From Stenogyne calaminthoides (lineage: Eukaryota; Streptophyta; Magnoliopsida; Lamiales; Lamiaceae), in contig JBBCBC010000002.1 in the NCBI GenBank assembly GCA_037126765.1, positions 15,841,853 to 15,905,852 of the forward strand: a stretch of DNA of 64,000 bases, in the 5' to 3' direction. Position 1 is the first letter of the stretch. Each line of letters opens with the position of its first letter. Made by a program: the position numbers and the translations under genes. Below are positions 26,964-37,271 of the stretch, piece by piece. The notes under the pieces were generated by a model. That model did no database searches, was not told the origin of the DNA, and worked only from the letters and a program-made list of their open reading frames with translations.

Positions 26964-28423
26964 GATGAACTGAAATAAATAATAACATGCATAAGCACAA
27001 ATATATCACAAGGTTCGATCACATGCATCATATTAAAATCTCAAAAAAAAATATGAACATGCATCAGCCAACATCTCAAAACAGTTTAAATAAGCCACAT
27101 GGGGTGGGTCATTATTTAAACACATTCAAGCAGGTTACAAACAAGAACAGTTACAAACCTTTAATATCCAGATTAATAGTTGGCTCCCACTTGACCAATA
27201 TAAAATTGACAGGGACTTCGGGGAAGTATATGCATATCAATTTTATACCTAAGTAATAACCATGATTAAATACAGGATTACTATTTCGCTTTGATCGAGC
27301 CTCGTGGGGAGGGTCATAAATGCCACTAGTAATAACCCACAATCATCCGCTTTGGAATTCATTCATGTGAAAGCTATCTTTTGACCGTCCCCGTGGGGAA
27401 TTTCTCCAAAATAATTCACAAATAAATAAATCATGGAGGTCAAAATTAATTCAATTTTATTATCCTAATAAAATTGTCAATTAATTATTTAAACATACTT
27501 AGTAATTTTGAAGATGAGATTTTTCCATTTGGCAACCCTCATGCAAACACATTTAAACAAATTAAATAAAGCATAAGATAACACAAATAAATCAAGCAAA
27601 AACAAAAAATAAACATATTGGGCACAAATTATCCAATTGTCATGGTTTGATTTTTCTTGACTTGATCTTGAAGAAACAAATCTCTAATTTCTCCCTTTCG
27701 TTAAATTCGAAAAAATACTTGCATATAAAGCATGTATACTGGCATTTCATGGCGGATGCCGCCCGCATCGACGGCCACTTAGCCCTAGACCAACTTCTCG
27801 ACACCGCCCGTGGCCCGTGCCCGCTAGTGCCTCGCTTCGTCGTATCGTGACTCTCCCGTGAGTGGCCTTTATCCACGATGCATCGCCCTTGTCTCGCCTT
27901 GCGCGACCTCGGCGACCTGGCGTCCTGCGGCAGCCCAGCGTCAGCCGCCCGATAAAGCTTGGCCGATCTTGTGGAAACGCGATGCCGAAAGTGGCCTTGT
28001 ACGTCTTGTCGACCTGCTCTCCCTCCGCATTAATGCTTTCGACGACCCGGCTTCGCATTCTTGTGCATGCACAACGGCGTGCGGCGCCGCCTACACCCGC
28101 TACGATTTTTGTCCTTTAATTCTTCGTCTCTTCGTTCCGATCCGGTTAAATTTATTTTCAAAAAATAAATAAACCTAGATCTATACTAGTCTATTACATT
28201 GATCAAATCAAACAAATCCTAGTCTACTCGTGGATTTTCTCACGAGGCAAAACAAATCCGAATCGAATCGAATTAAAAACCACGCTTTATATGCATGCAT
28301 AAATAAACACATTAAAATCCATGACAATTGGATACCGCAAAAACAGATCTAACAGTTCTACTATCCAATTTCAAATTTAATGTCCACGAATTAAATTACA
28401 ATTTAAAAATTCAGAGTCCCAAA
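26964..28423 (-). other. C1 5' leader, non-coding
   Basis: About 1.45 kb separate the primer-binding site from gag. Most of it is AT-rich and I see no convincing gene. The exception is a GC-rich island at ~27735-28105, listed separately. Long leaders that may carry packaging and dimerisation signals are common in plant LTR retrotransposons, but no specific signal can be named here. Confidence 0.6.
27735..28105. other. GC- and CpG-rich island inside the C1 leader
   Basis: This stretch is visibly GC-rich and full of CG dinucleotides (for example CGCCCGCATCGACGGCC and GCGCGACCTCGGCGACC). The leader on both sides is strongly AT-rich. Overlapping open frames of up to about 100 codons exist on both strands, the longest at 27747-28058 on the minus strand. 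That protein is arginine-rich and low-complexity and matches nothing I know, so I do not call a gene. It could be a captured fragment, a structured RNA, or an old GC-rich part of the leader. Confidence 0.55.
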
Positions 28424-28440
28424 CCGTGGCTCGATACAAT
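28424..28440 (-). other. C1 primer-binding site, altered
   Basis: Next to the 5' LTR the minus strand reads ATTGTATCGAGCCACGG. The usual plant copia site, complementary to the 3' end of initiator methionine tRNA, is TGGTATCAGAGC. The core is recognisable (GTATC..GAGC), but the CAGAG part has become CGAG and the first bases differ. This would weaken priming. Confidence 0.65.
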
Positions 28441-30260
28441 TGTTGGGGAATGAGTTGCCTGAGATCTATTCGGGGTGAATATTTAAATACAAATTTAATT
28501 ATTTAATTATTACTAGCATGAATTAATCCTATATTAATTCAAATAATAATTGCAACAACATATCATGCATATAAAAACCACGTAAAACCTCGATGCGAAT
28601 CTACGGGTTTACGTGAACGCATTACCCTCTCGGGATGGCAAAGAATTGATTGGGCGGACTAACCAAAAGGACTTCCCAAGTATTCCCTTAGCCCTTGCTC
28701 AACTATCCGGTGGAAGGACACTTGTCGAACAATTAACAAAAGGAAAAAAATAAATTTTGTTGCACCACTTATGTGGATTTGCTAATTTATCCAGCACATG
28801 GAATTGTACTTGGGAATGAAACAATCATCCCCTATTTATAGGAGAGGAGTGGTCGAAATTTCTAGTAGAAAATCAATGTGGGAAAAGACTTTTCTTGATC
28901 ACCAAGAAATCTTGAATATATCTCCTATATTCCTTTTCCCATAATTAAAATATTCCACAAAAATCCCACCTCCTCAATTATGGATTATTTTCAAAAAAAT
29001 GATGCAAGAATCCAAGATTTGGATCTTCTTGAATTTATGAGATATTCTTGTATTTCAAGAAATACATATCTTCCATAATATGTTTTCAAGAAAATCAAGA
29101 AAATCTTTCTTGCACATTATATTAAAAAATTTCGAAAATTCTATATAGATAACTAAGTGGGAGATTTCTTGAATTTAATGAGATAATCTTGTATTCCAAG
29201 AATACATATCTTCCTTCCATAACAAAATTCAAAGAAAATCTTTCTCCCTCTTTTATCCATAAATTTCAAAAATTTAGAGGAAAAATAAGCAACACTATTT
29301 ATTTTATTTTAATCACCTTTTTCAGTTATTGGACTATTTGTTGGGCTACTCAGGGGGCCTTTAGGAGAATTAAGATTGGACCTTCTAATGGACCTTGAAT
29401 ATCTAATATTGAGCCACAATATAATTCAAGCCCATAAATATTAATTAATCCCACTACATAATTAATATTGCACTATCCATCTTAACCCATATTACAGTCA
29501 ATATGGCTCCCGGTCATTATTTCCAGTGTTTAAGATTATCTAGCCCATTAATTAATTCAAGCCACTGAAATAGCTTTCCGTTAATTAATATCTTTTGTCC
29601 TTGGTCAAGGAACGGTTCAATATTATTATCCATACCGGAAACTAATTCCACTTGCAAGATTTGGTATGATAAAGCTTATGAACCTCCCAAGGGGGAAAAT
29701 CAAACAAACGTACTTGCACACGATTCTTCGTATTAAATCTTAGCAATCACATGTGACCAATAATATTGCCTAAGATAAAAAGTATTGAATCTCTTTGATT
29801 CGCTACCCATGATAAGTCAAAGCAATAGTCACCAATCCAACGTGATCCTATTTAAGGGACGAAGGTTAAGAAATAACGAACCACTGAGGTCTAATTCTCC
29901 CTTGTTCAGTTCTGAAGAACTTATCCTCCTATAGGTCCTATTCAGTGCATCAGTCATGCACTAGTGTAATCTCTTGGTCAAGACAAAACCTTTCGCGATG
30001 GGTTGTTCATTTCCATCTAGGTCGTGAATGGTGTACTTTTAGTTACAAGGGACTGTTAATTTAATCTTCTGTGATCTGGTATCACTAAATTAACTACAAT
30101 GTAACACATACGAATTATTAAACAGTTATGCAGTAAATATATGTAACATTCAATCATATTTAAAGCATCAGTGATAAACAATTTATTTAAGTAAAGAAGT
30201 CTGAAAATTTAGTTTCAATTATACAAAGTAAAAAGCATACTTTTCAGTATAATCCCAACA
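28441..30260 (-). repeat. 5' LTR of C1
   Basis: The LTR is 1,820 bp and begins TGTTGGGGAATGAGTTG, ending TATAATCCCAACA on the plus strand. It pairs with 21102-22943. Compared with that copy it lacks ~22 bases near 29985, giving CAAGACAAAACCTTTCGCG. It carries scattered single-base differences, so some time has passed since insertion. Confidence 0.93.
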
Positions 30261-30265
30261 GTTTT
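30261..30265. repeat. Right target-site duplication of C1 (GTTTT)
   Basis: GTTTT directly follows CCCAACA and matches 21097-21101. The satellite then continues in register with CACCCTCCAATGG, confirming a simple insertion without loss of satellite sequence. Confidence 0.92.
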
Positions 30266-32307
30266 CACCCTCCAATGGCCAAAACCTTAATCGCCGTTTC
30301 CAGATCCTCCATCCGACATCTCTCATCCTAGCGATCAAAGTTACAACAAGAACAAGCGAAACCCTACTACAGTTATCTATTAAAAAAAATGCCTATAGTA
30401 CCCACACATATTATCTTTTGGGAAAAACGATTACAAAATCACACAAGGGTTGCGATAGAGAAAAATATTATAATACTATCTGGTGGATCAGTTTTAGAGA
30501 CACGGCGAAGCTGTGAGACATGTAGAGGACTTCAAGACGTTTCCGAATCATGGTTATAAAAAGAAAAAGGACACCTGAGTTAAAAGTTATGGCCAAAACA
30601 GTTTTCACCATCCAATTGTCAAAACCCTAATCGCCGTTTCCAGATCCTCCATCCGACATCGCTCATCCTTGCGATCAAAATTACAACAAGAACAAGCAAA
30701 ACCCTACTACAATTATCTACGAAAAAAAAATGCCTATACTACCCACACATATTATCTGTTGGGAAAAACGATTAAGAAATCACACAAGAGTTGCGATAGA
30801 GAAATATATTATAATACTATCCGGTGGGTCAATTTTAGAGGGACGACAAAGCTGTGAGACATGTAGAGGACTTCAAGACGTTAACGAAACATGGTTATTA
30901 AAGGAAAACGAACACCTGAGTTAAAAGTTATCTCCAAAACAGTTTTCACCATCCAATGGCCAAAACCCTAATCGCCGTTTCCAGATCCTTCATCCCATCA
31001 TCATTCATCCTTGTGATCAAAATTACAACAAGAACAAGCAAAGCCCTACTACAGTTATCTATTAAAAAAAATGCCTATAGTACCAAAACATATTATCTGT
31101 TGGGAAAAACTATTACAAAATCACACAAGGGTTGCGATAGAGAAAAATATTATAATACTATCCGGTGGGTCAGTTTTAGAGGGACGGCGAAGCTATGAGA
31201 CATGTAGAGGACTTCAAGACGTTTCGAAACATGGTTATAAAAGGAAAACGGACACCCGAGTTAAAAGTTATCTCCAAAACAGTTTTCACCATCCAATAGC
31301 CAAAACCCTAATGGTCGTTTCCAGATCCTCGATCCGACATCGATCAACCTTGCGATCAAAATTACAACAAGAACAAGCAAAGCCCTACTACAGTTATCTA
31401 AGAAAAAAAATGCCTATATTACCCACACATATTATCTGTTGGGAAAACGATTACAAAATCACACAAGGGTTTCGATAAAGAAAATATTATAATAATATCC
31501 GGTGCAAAAGTTTTAGAGGTATGGCAAAGCTTTGAGACATGTAGAGGACTTCAATATGTTTCCGAAACATGGTTATAAAAAAAAAACGGACATCCGAGTC
31601 AAAAGTTGTGGCAAAAATAGTTTTCACCATCCAATGGCCAAAACCCCAATCGTCGTTTCCAGATCCTCCATCCGACATCGCTCATCCTTGCGATCAAAAT
31701 TACAATAAGAACAAGCAAAACCCTACTAAAATTATCTTCGAAAAAAAAATGCCTATACTACCCACACATATTATCTATTGGGAAAAACGATTACAAAATC
31801 ACACATGGGTTGCGATAGAGAAAAATATTATAATACTATCCAGTGAGTCAGTTTTAGAGGGACATCGAAGCTGTGAGACATGTAGAGGACTTCAAGACGT
31901 TTCTGAAACATGGTTATAAAAGGAAAACGGACACCCGAGTCAAAAGGTATGGCCAAAACAGTTTTCACCATCCAATGACCAAAACCCCAATCGCCGTTTC
32001 CAGATCCTCCATCCGACATCGCTCATCCTTCCGATCAAAATTACAACAAGAACAAGCAAAATCCTACTACAGTTATCTATGAAAAAAAAATGCCTATACT
32101 ACCCACACATATTATCTGTTGGGAAAAAACGATTACAAAATCACACAAGGGTTGCGATAGAGAAAAATATTACAATACTATCCGGTGGGTCAGTGTTAGA
32201 GGGACTGCGAAGATGTGAGACATGTAAAGGACTTCAAGATGTTTCTGAAACATGGTTATAAAAGGAAAACAGAAACCCGAGTCAAAAGTTATGGCCAAAA
32301 CAGTTTT
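30261..32307 (+). repeat. Satellite block B, six landmark copies
   Basis: This continues block A after removal of C1, in the same orientation and phase, with landmarks at 30517, 30858, 31199, 31533, 31877 and 32219. Units 51-55 duplicate units 45-49 of block A. The block stops inside the word AAAACAGTTTTC at 32307, where it joins a gag fragment of S2. The junction shares the bases TTTC between satellite and gag, suggesting end joining with microhomology. Confidence 0.95.
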
Positions 32308-33244
32308 CTTCTGGTACCTGTGATTCCTGTAATAGTTTTTGTATTTTCCATATCTATTGTTAAGTCTTTTAATCCTCCTTGCCATCAGTGCTAGCTTATC
32401 CTCAAGCTCATCCTGATTTTTAGCAAGGGAGTTTTCAGACTCTCTAGTTTTACAGGTTTTATCTTTGGCTTTAAAAGCCACATTTTAACTAGATGATGAA
32501 TCATCTTTGCTCTCAGCCTTTTTGGATTTCTTATCAATTACAAACTCATAGGCCTTCAGCTCAGAGAAGACTTGTTGGTATGGCATTGAATTAATATTTT
32601 TGGTGTTTTCAATCACCACTGCATGTATATCCCATTTCTTAGAAAGACCTCTAAGAATTTTCAATGCAACTTCTCTCTGTGGATATTTCTTTCCAAGTGC
32701 ATTTAGATCATTCATAATGCTAGTGAATATGACTTCTAATATGTCAATAGATTCACCTTCTTCCATTTCAAAACTATCAAACATTCCAATTGCAACTGAA
32801 AGTTTGTTTTCTTTGATATGATCTGTGCCTTGGCACATTACAACTAGTGTATCCCAAATTTCTTTAGCAGTATTACAGTGAGAGATCATTCCCATCACAC
32901 CATCATCAATTGTACTGTATAGAGTGTCTTTAGCAATATAGTCTAGATTGACTAACTTCCTCTCCTCAGGAGTCAGTTGGTCATCAGACTTAGGAAATTA
33001 TGCTCTAGGATCGTTTCTCTCATTTTCTGTTCCTCTGGGATTCACCACAGTAAATTCTCCACATTCGTTCATGTTTAGAATACAGGTGAACCTGCATTCT
33101 CAGTCTCCATAAATTATAGTTCTCCACTGAGAACATGTGAAGTTTCTTAGAAGACATTTTATCTGAGTCTTTTAAGAATTCAGCAAATAAGATCAGTTCA
33201 GATAGACCACAAGTATTTTTAGAAAATAAAACTTTGGTCAACAA
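32308..33244 (-). pseudogene. gag: Partial second gag of S2, truncated at the satellite border
   Basis: This reads away from the 33283-35321 LTR and begins MLTKVLFSKNTCGLSELILF, matching 45933-45379 of the full copy. It continues through KILRGLSKKWDIHAVVIENT and ELEDKLALMARR. It stops at about the start of the YRNHRYQKK region, before the zinc knuckle. It lacks ~24 bases near 33060 that the full copy has at 45722-45745, and it has its own stop near 32483. It remains open across the A/T-run where the full copy is frameshifted (~45470), so it is not a late copy of that mutated gag. Confidence 0.88.
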
Positions 33245-33268
33245 AGCAGGTGGTCAAGTTGAACCACT

Positions 33269-33280
33269 ACTTTGATACCA
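33269..33280 (-). other. Primer-binding site of the partial second S2 copy
   Basis: The minus strand reads TGGTATCAAAGT next to the LTR. This is the initiator methionine tRNA site TGGTATCAGAGC with two G-or-C to A/T changes. Its presence on the outer side of this LTR proves that the LTR is also the 5' LTR of a second, truncated unit. Confidence 0.8.
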
Positions 33281-33282
33281 CT

Positions 33283-35321
33283 TGTTGGTCCCGGTGCAAA
33301 TGAGTCTTACACGTGTATGGGGGGGGAATACACGTGTTTAGTGTTTTTAAAACTTTTCTTTTTTTGAGAGGTCACTGGGTCGTTGTTGTCGATGATTTGG
33401 TCCTCGAGAAGCACAAATCGCCTCGAGTCAAAGTCTATCTCGAGACAGTGATCCCGAAAATGCTTTAAAACCTCGAATAATCCCAATCGAAGTCCTGAGT
33501 TGCTTGGATCAGATAACTAACTTACTGAATCCTCAGAAGAGTAAGTTCAGTTTGGTAACTATCTGTTCTAGCTACTCGGATGTGCGGAATGGTTGGCCCT
33601 TAGTTTATACTCGTTTTAAGCTTTTGCTGAAAACCTTCCTTTAATGATATATTGATTAGGTTGTGATTCAATTATATGCAACTTCAGTGGATTGATTCCA
33701 ACTGAAATGTCAGTGAAAATATGCTTTCAGAATATATGCAACAGTTAAGCAAAGCAAAACAGAAAGCAAAGAACACAACAATTTATAGTGGTTCAGAGAC
33801 TCAAGCTCCTACGTCCAGTCTCTCTGATCTCTTCAGAGAAATTCACTAATCACTTCCTTGAGCTTTTCGACTACCTCTCGTAGTTTACTTACTCAACTCG
33901 CCCCGAAGTTTTCTCGACTACCTCATAGTTTACTTACTCAACCCGACCTTGAGCTTTTCGACTACCTCTCAGAGTTTACTTACTCAACTCACACAAGATT
34001 TCAGACTACCACAAGTAGCTTACTAACTTCTTCTCTAGAGCTTTCTGACTAGTTTACTCACTCTTTACAACTCCAATCTCACCAACAATCACACTCAAAC
34101 TACCTTCTAAAGGGTTTGGGGTTTCTTGGTTGGTTTCCAACTAGAATGAGATATCCTTTATAATAAAGAACAATGCAAAGGCTAGGATATCTAGACTAAG
34201 CTTTGGATATATCTTATCAAGCTAGGCTTAGTTTAATGAGCTCTCTTCAATATAAAGCACTTGGGAAATTCTGGGTTTTTCGAGTGCTTCAACTTGCAAT
34301 AATAAGTTTGAGCTCTTGAGTTGCTTACAAATTTCCCGTAACCTTTCAATGTAGAAGGTTCCAAGTATTTATAGGCATACACCAAGGTCACTCTTGAAAA
34401 ACTATCCGTTGGAGAGATATCTCCGAGAGTTTCCTCTTATGGTGTGTGAGAAACGGCTATATTTAGGGTTTGACACTCCCTAACACGTTTTAGGCAATAG
34501 CCTTTCATGTAGCCGGTTTTCACTTTTTGCAGTCTGGAACTTTGTACTTCTGACATCTTTTCAGCGACCTGTCACTGTTAGTGTCAGTATGGTACAGTGT
34601 TGTCTTCCTCTTTTTGACTTTTGTCTCCAGTTAAAGGTAGACAACTTCAACGGCTCTTTTGGTTACAATCTCTGAGTGATATAACCTTAACAACACCCTG
34701 TCTTATATCCTTTTGTCTGCATTTGAATGTCTTGGCAAATATCTATTTTTTTAAGGAATCGCGATCTTCTCAGTATTGCATCCTTCAGATAGATATGTTC
34801 AGTGCCTCGGAAGATTCAGGTTTATACTGAGCATTCAGTACATTACTGAGTCTTCAGTAATTACTGTGCCTTCAGTATTCTTGATCTTCAGTTCTTCAGT
34901 CTTCTGTCTTCTGTGTCTTCTGAGTCTTCAGGGTCTTCTGAGTCTTCAGCGTCTTCTGAGTCTTCAGCGTCTTCTGAGTCTTTGCAGATGTATTGACTGA
35001 TATACTGAGTCGTCATGCTGAGTCTTCAGTTCTTCAGTTTCATACTGAGTCTTCAGTATCTCAGTTTCTCACTGAGACTTCAGTATCTCAGTTTCTCACT
35101 CAAACTTCAGAAACTTCAGTTTCATACTGAAACTTCTGTTTCTTCAGAAACTTACTGAGTTCTTCAGAATCTTCAGATCCTAACCTGATCTATATCTGCT
35201 GACTATACATTTTGCAGATAACATCCTGAATACTCTAAAACTGAATCCTGACTCAACTATCAAGATTTTTCTGAACATGTCATAATCAAAATCATATCTT
35301 TATTAAATTCATCTCCCAACA
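33283..35321 (-). repeat. Shared (middle) LTR of S2
   Basis: The LTR is 2,039 bp, reading TGTTGGTCC at the left and CATCTCCCAACA at the right on the plus strand. It is closely similar to 45972-48073 through long stretches such as 34100-34830. The two differ in clusters: at 33360-33510 and 33857-33960 many CTGA or TCAG words of the right copy appear here as TCGA, CTCGA or are lost. A small gap (CCTCAATGTA) occurs near 34045. It acts as the 3' LTR for the main unit and the 5' LTR for the truncated one. Confidence 0.92.
34840..35175. repeat. CTGAG/TCAG-rich short tandem repeats in the S2 LTR
   Basis: This LTR segment is built from short related words: TCTTCTGAGTCTTCAG repeated at 34905-34985, then ACTGAGTCTTCAGTATCTCAG and TTTCTCACTGAGACTTCAG units at 35000-35110. 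The same block is in the other LTR at 47560-47890 with small copy differences. In element direction it lies in the first 500 bases of the LTR, upstream of where a promoter would be expected. A regulatory role is possible but unproven. Confidence 0.75.
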
Positions 35322-35502
35322 ATTTCCCCCTTTTTGATGATGCCAAAACCTATCTTGTTACACACATACTTAACATATACTCAGGTTTCAGTTTTTTCCT
35401 ATTACAAGATTGGTTTTATTTTTAACAATTTCCCATAAATAATGAGTCTCTTAACAATTAATCTCCCAATAATTTCCATACAGAGAATCTCACAACAATT
35501 TC
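35322..35502 (-). other. Repeated polypurine tracts of S2
   Basis: The tract beside the LTR (35322-35337) reads AAAAAGGGGGAAAT on the minus strand. Further copies of the GAAATTGTT-type word occur at 35423-35434, 35463-35477 and 35491-35502. Several polypurine tracts before the 3' LTR are characteristic of Sireviruses, and the same arrangement is present in S1. Confidence 0.72.
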
Positions 35503-35804
35503 TTCAGTAATGAATCTCTCAAAGGATTCATCACCAAATACTTAATTTCTCAATCAATTAATCTCAGAGACAATCATTCAGGCATATCCAAATTAAAAGA
35601 CATGTAAATAAGATAATGAGATATTATCTTTTGAGCATAAATGATAAAATTTCATTGATGAAAGGTAGACTGTTACAGGTTACAATGAATCTTATCTGAA
35701 CAAAATCAAAAAGACAAAAAATATAAAAGATTACATGAATCTTCTGAGTCTTCATCTTCTGAGTCTTCATTCTGTTCTTCAGTTCAGCTCTTCAGTTCGG
35801 TTCT
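35503..35804. other. S2 3' untranslated stretch
   Basis: This is AT-rich sequence between the accessory ORF stop and the polypurine tracts. I see no gene. A short CTGAGTCTTCA / GTTCTTCAG repeat at 35735-35815 blends into the end of the accessory ORF. Confidence 0.6.
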
Positions 35805-37271
35805 TCAGCTCTGCTCTTCCACCTCATCAGCAGGGACTTCTAGGTTGAACATTCCGTAATATCTCGTCTTTAGTGCATCTCTTTCTTTGATGATATCCGG
35901 ACTGTTCCCTGTCAGACCTAACTGAGCAGCATACTGAGATATTTCCTGAGAAATAGCTTTCTCATTAACACAGCCATTCTCCAGCCTGGGAGGAGGGTAC
36001 ACACATGGACCAGGGGTGGTTATCTGCACCTTTCCTTCATCCGCTAGATTTATCCATCCTTGGAGATATTTTGGATAGAAGGTCAGGAGATAATCGATGA
36101 AAGCCTCATTCGGATCTGAGCTCTCCCCTCTCCATTCTCTGAGCACATCATAGTAGAACCAGAAGGTTCTCTTGATTTCTTCCCATGCATCGTTGAGCTG
36201 GATAGGCATCCACTTGTCAACGTGCTGCCATTTATGTGCTTTTGTGCTCCCCCTCCTCTTGCTTGCGAACCTTTTGAACCCACTCCTTCTTTTCTGCTCT
36301 TCTTCAGCCTTCTTTCTGATCACTGGTACACCAAAAATAGAAGCAGCAGCTTTCTTCGCTTGTTCAATCTGGAGTGTTTTCAGAGTGCTTCTAATGTTGA
36401 AGACTTTATTCTTGGGCTCAGACTCAGAATCTTCAGTACCCAATATCAGTTTCCTCTGAACTGGCTTAGAAGCCTTTGCTCTTTTGCCCTCAGGCTCTTC
36501 CATCACCACGGCCTTCCACTTGATGGGCAATTCAGCACCGGCCTGGCTTGTCCCAATCCTTCCTCTACCACTCAGTTTCTCAATAGCCACTTCCTGCATT
36601 GTTTCCTCAGAAACCTGAGTGTAGATTGACTTCTCCACCTCTTTGAACTTAAGCTTCTCAGTGGCTTCAATCTCCTTCATGGCTTTGGCAAGTATCTTCT
36701 TTTCAGCATTTTTAACAACCTTGCCCTTCAGAGTATGTTCCAATAATTCCCTAAGATCAGCTCTAGGTCTTTCCCCCTTCTTGGAACCATACTCTGGCAT
36801 TAGCCTGGAGAGCGTTGTGTCCATGTTATATTGCTCTTTGCTGACACTCCGCACCTCCCCTGCCATCTGATATTGCTCCTCCTCGAGCCGCCTAAGGTGG
36901 TTCTTCACCACAGAGAACTCTTCAGAAAGATGTGCAAATTGGCTTGAGAGAGCTTCCTTGAACATGTCTGTCATCTTGGCCATGAGCATTGAGCTCATTT
37001 CCCCAACAGCGTTCTTCACCAGCATCTCATTCCTCTCAACCAACTTTGCTTCAAGAATTTGTGTCTGCTCCTGATGCTTTTTCTTCAGCTCTTCATTAAG
37101 CTCAGCCTTGACCCCCTCCATCTTGTTTTCTAGCTTTGCTTCCATGGAGGTCAGCTTTTCTGTCATAGATCTCTGAAGCAACACCAGTTCTGAAGAAGTA
37201 CTCAATTCTTCAAACTTCTGAGATTGGTTGGCCAAAACTTCCTCCATCGGAGCAATTTTGTTCAGTATTGG
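35805..37271 (-). CDS. S2 accessory ORF, C-terminal part (coiled coil)
   Basis: This continues in frame from the N-terminal part after one TAG at 37272-37274; from its first Met (37247) it is 480 codons. The first ~160 residues form a long heptad-rich coiled coil (EKLTSMEAKLENKMEGVKAE, LRRLEEEQYQMAGEV). A lysine-rich middle follows, then a C-terminal block with WMPIQLNDAWEEIKRTFWFYY and NEKAISQEISQYAAQLGL. The last block is also recognisable in S1 (1630-2050), so it has been kept in the family. I see no signal peptide or membrane segment, so despite its envelope-like position it does not look like a membrane glycoprotein. Function unknown. Confidence 0.75.
   Translation of the reverse strand, partial: PILNKIAPMEEVLANQSQKFEELSTSSELVLLQRSMTEKLTSMEAKLENKMEGVKAELNEELKKKHQEQTQILEAKLVERNEMLVKNAVGEMSSMLMAKMTDMFKEALSSQFAHLSEEFSVVKNHLRRLEEEQYQMAGEVRSVSKEQYNMDTTLSRLMPEYGSKKGERPRADLRELLEHTLKGKVVKNAEKKILAKAMKEIEATEKLKFKEVEKSIYTQVSEETMQEVAIEKLSGRGRIGTSQAGAELPIKWKAVVMEEPEGKRAKASKPVQRKLILGTEDSESEPKNKVFNIRSTLKTLQIEQAKKAAASIFGVPVIRKKAEEEQKRRSGFKRFASKRRGSTKAHKWQHVDKWMPIQLNDAWEEIKRTFWFYYDVLREWRGESSDPNEAFIDYLLTFYPKYLQGWINLADEGKVQITTPGPCVYPPPRLENGCVNEKAISQEISQYAAQLGLTGNSPDIIKERDALKTRYYGMFNLEVPADEVEEQS

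Larger units (their letters stand above)
21102..30260 (-). mobile_element. C1: complete Ty1/copia retrotransposon with target duplication
   Basis: This is a 9.16-kb element inserted in the satellite, transcribed right to left. In its own direction it has a 5' LTR (28441-30260), primer-binding site, ~1.45-kb leader, gag, protease, integrase, reverse transcriptase, RNase H, polypurine tract and 3' LTR (21102-22943). Domain order integrase before reverse transcriptase defines Ty1/copia. The gag and pol frames carry at least one frameshift and several nonsense codons, so the element could move only with proteins supplied by a relative. I leave the copia lineage unassigned. Confidence 0.93.

Noticed and set aside
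27747..28058. 103-codon minus-strand frame in the C1 leader
   Set aside because: It is arginine-rich and low-complexity. GC-rich DNA leaves long frames open by chance, and similar frames occur on the other strand.
36172..36629. Plus-strand frames of 95-135 codons opposite the S2 accessory ORF
   Set aside because: They are shadows of the well-supported minus-strand frame, with no motif of their own.
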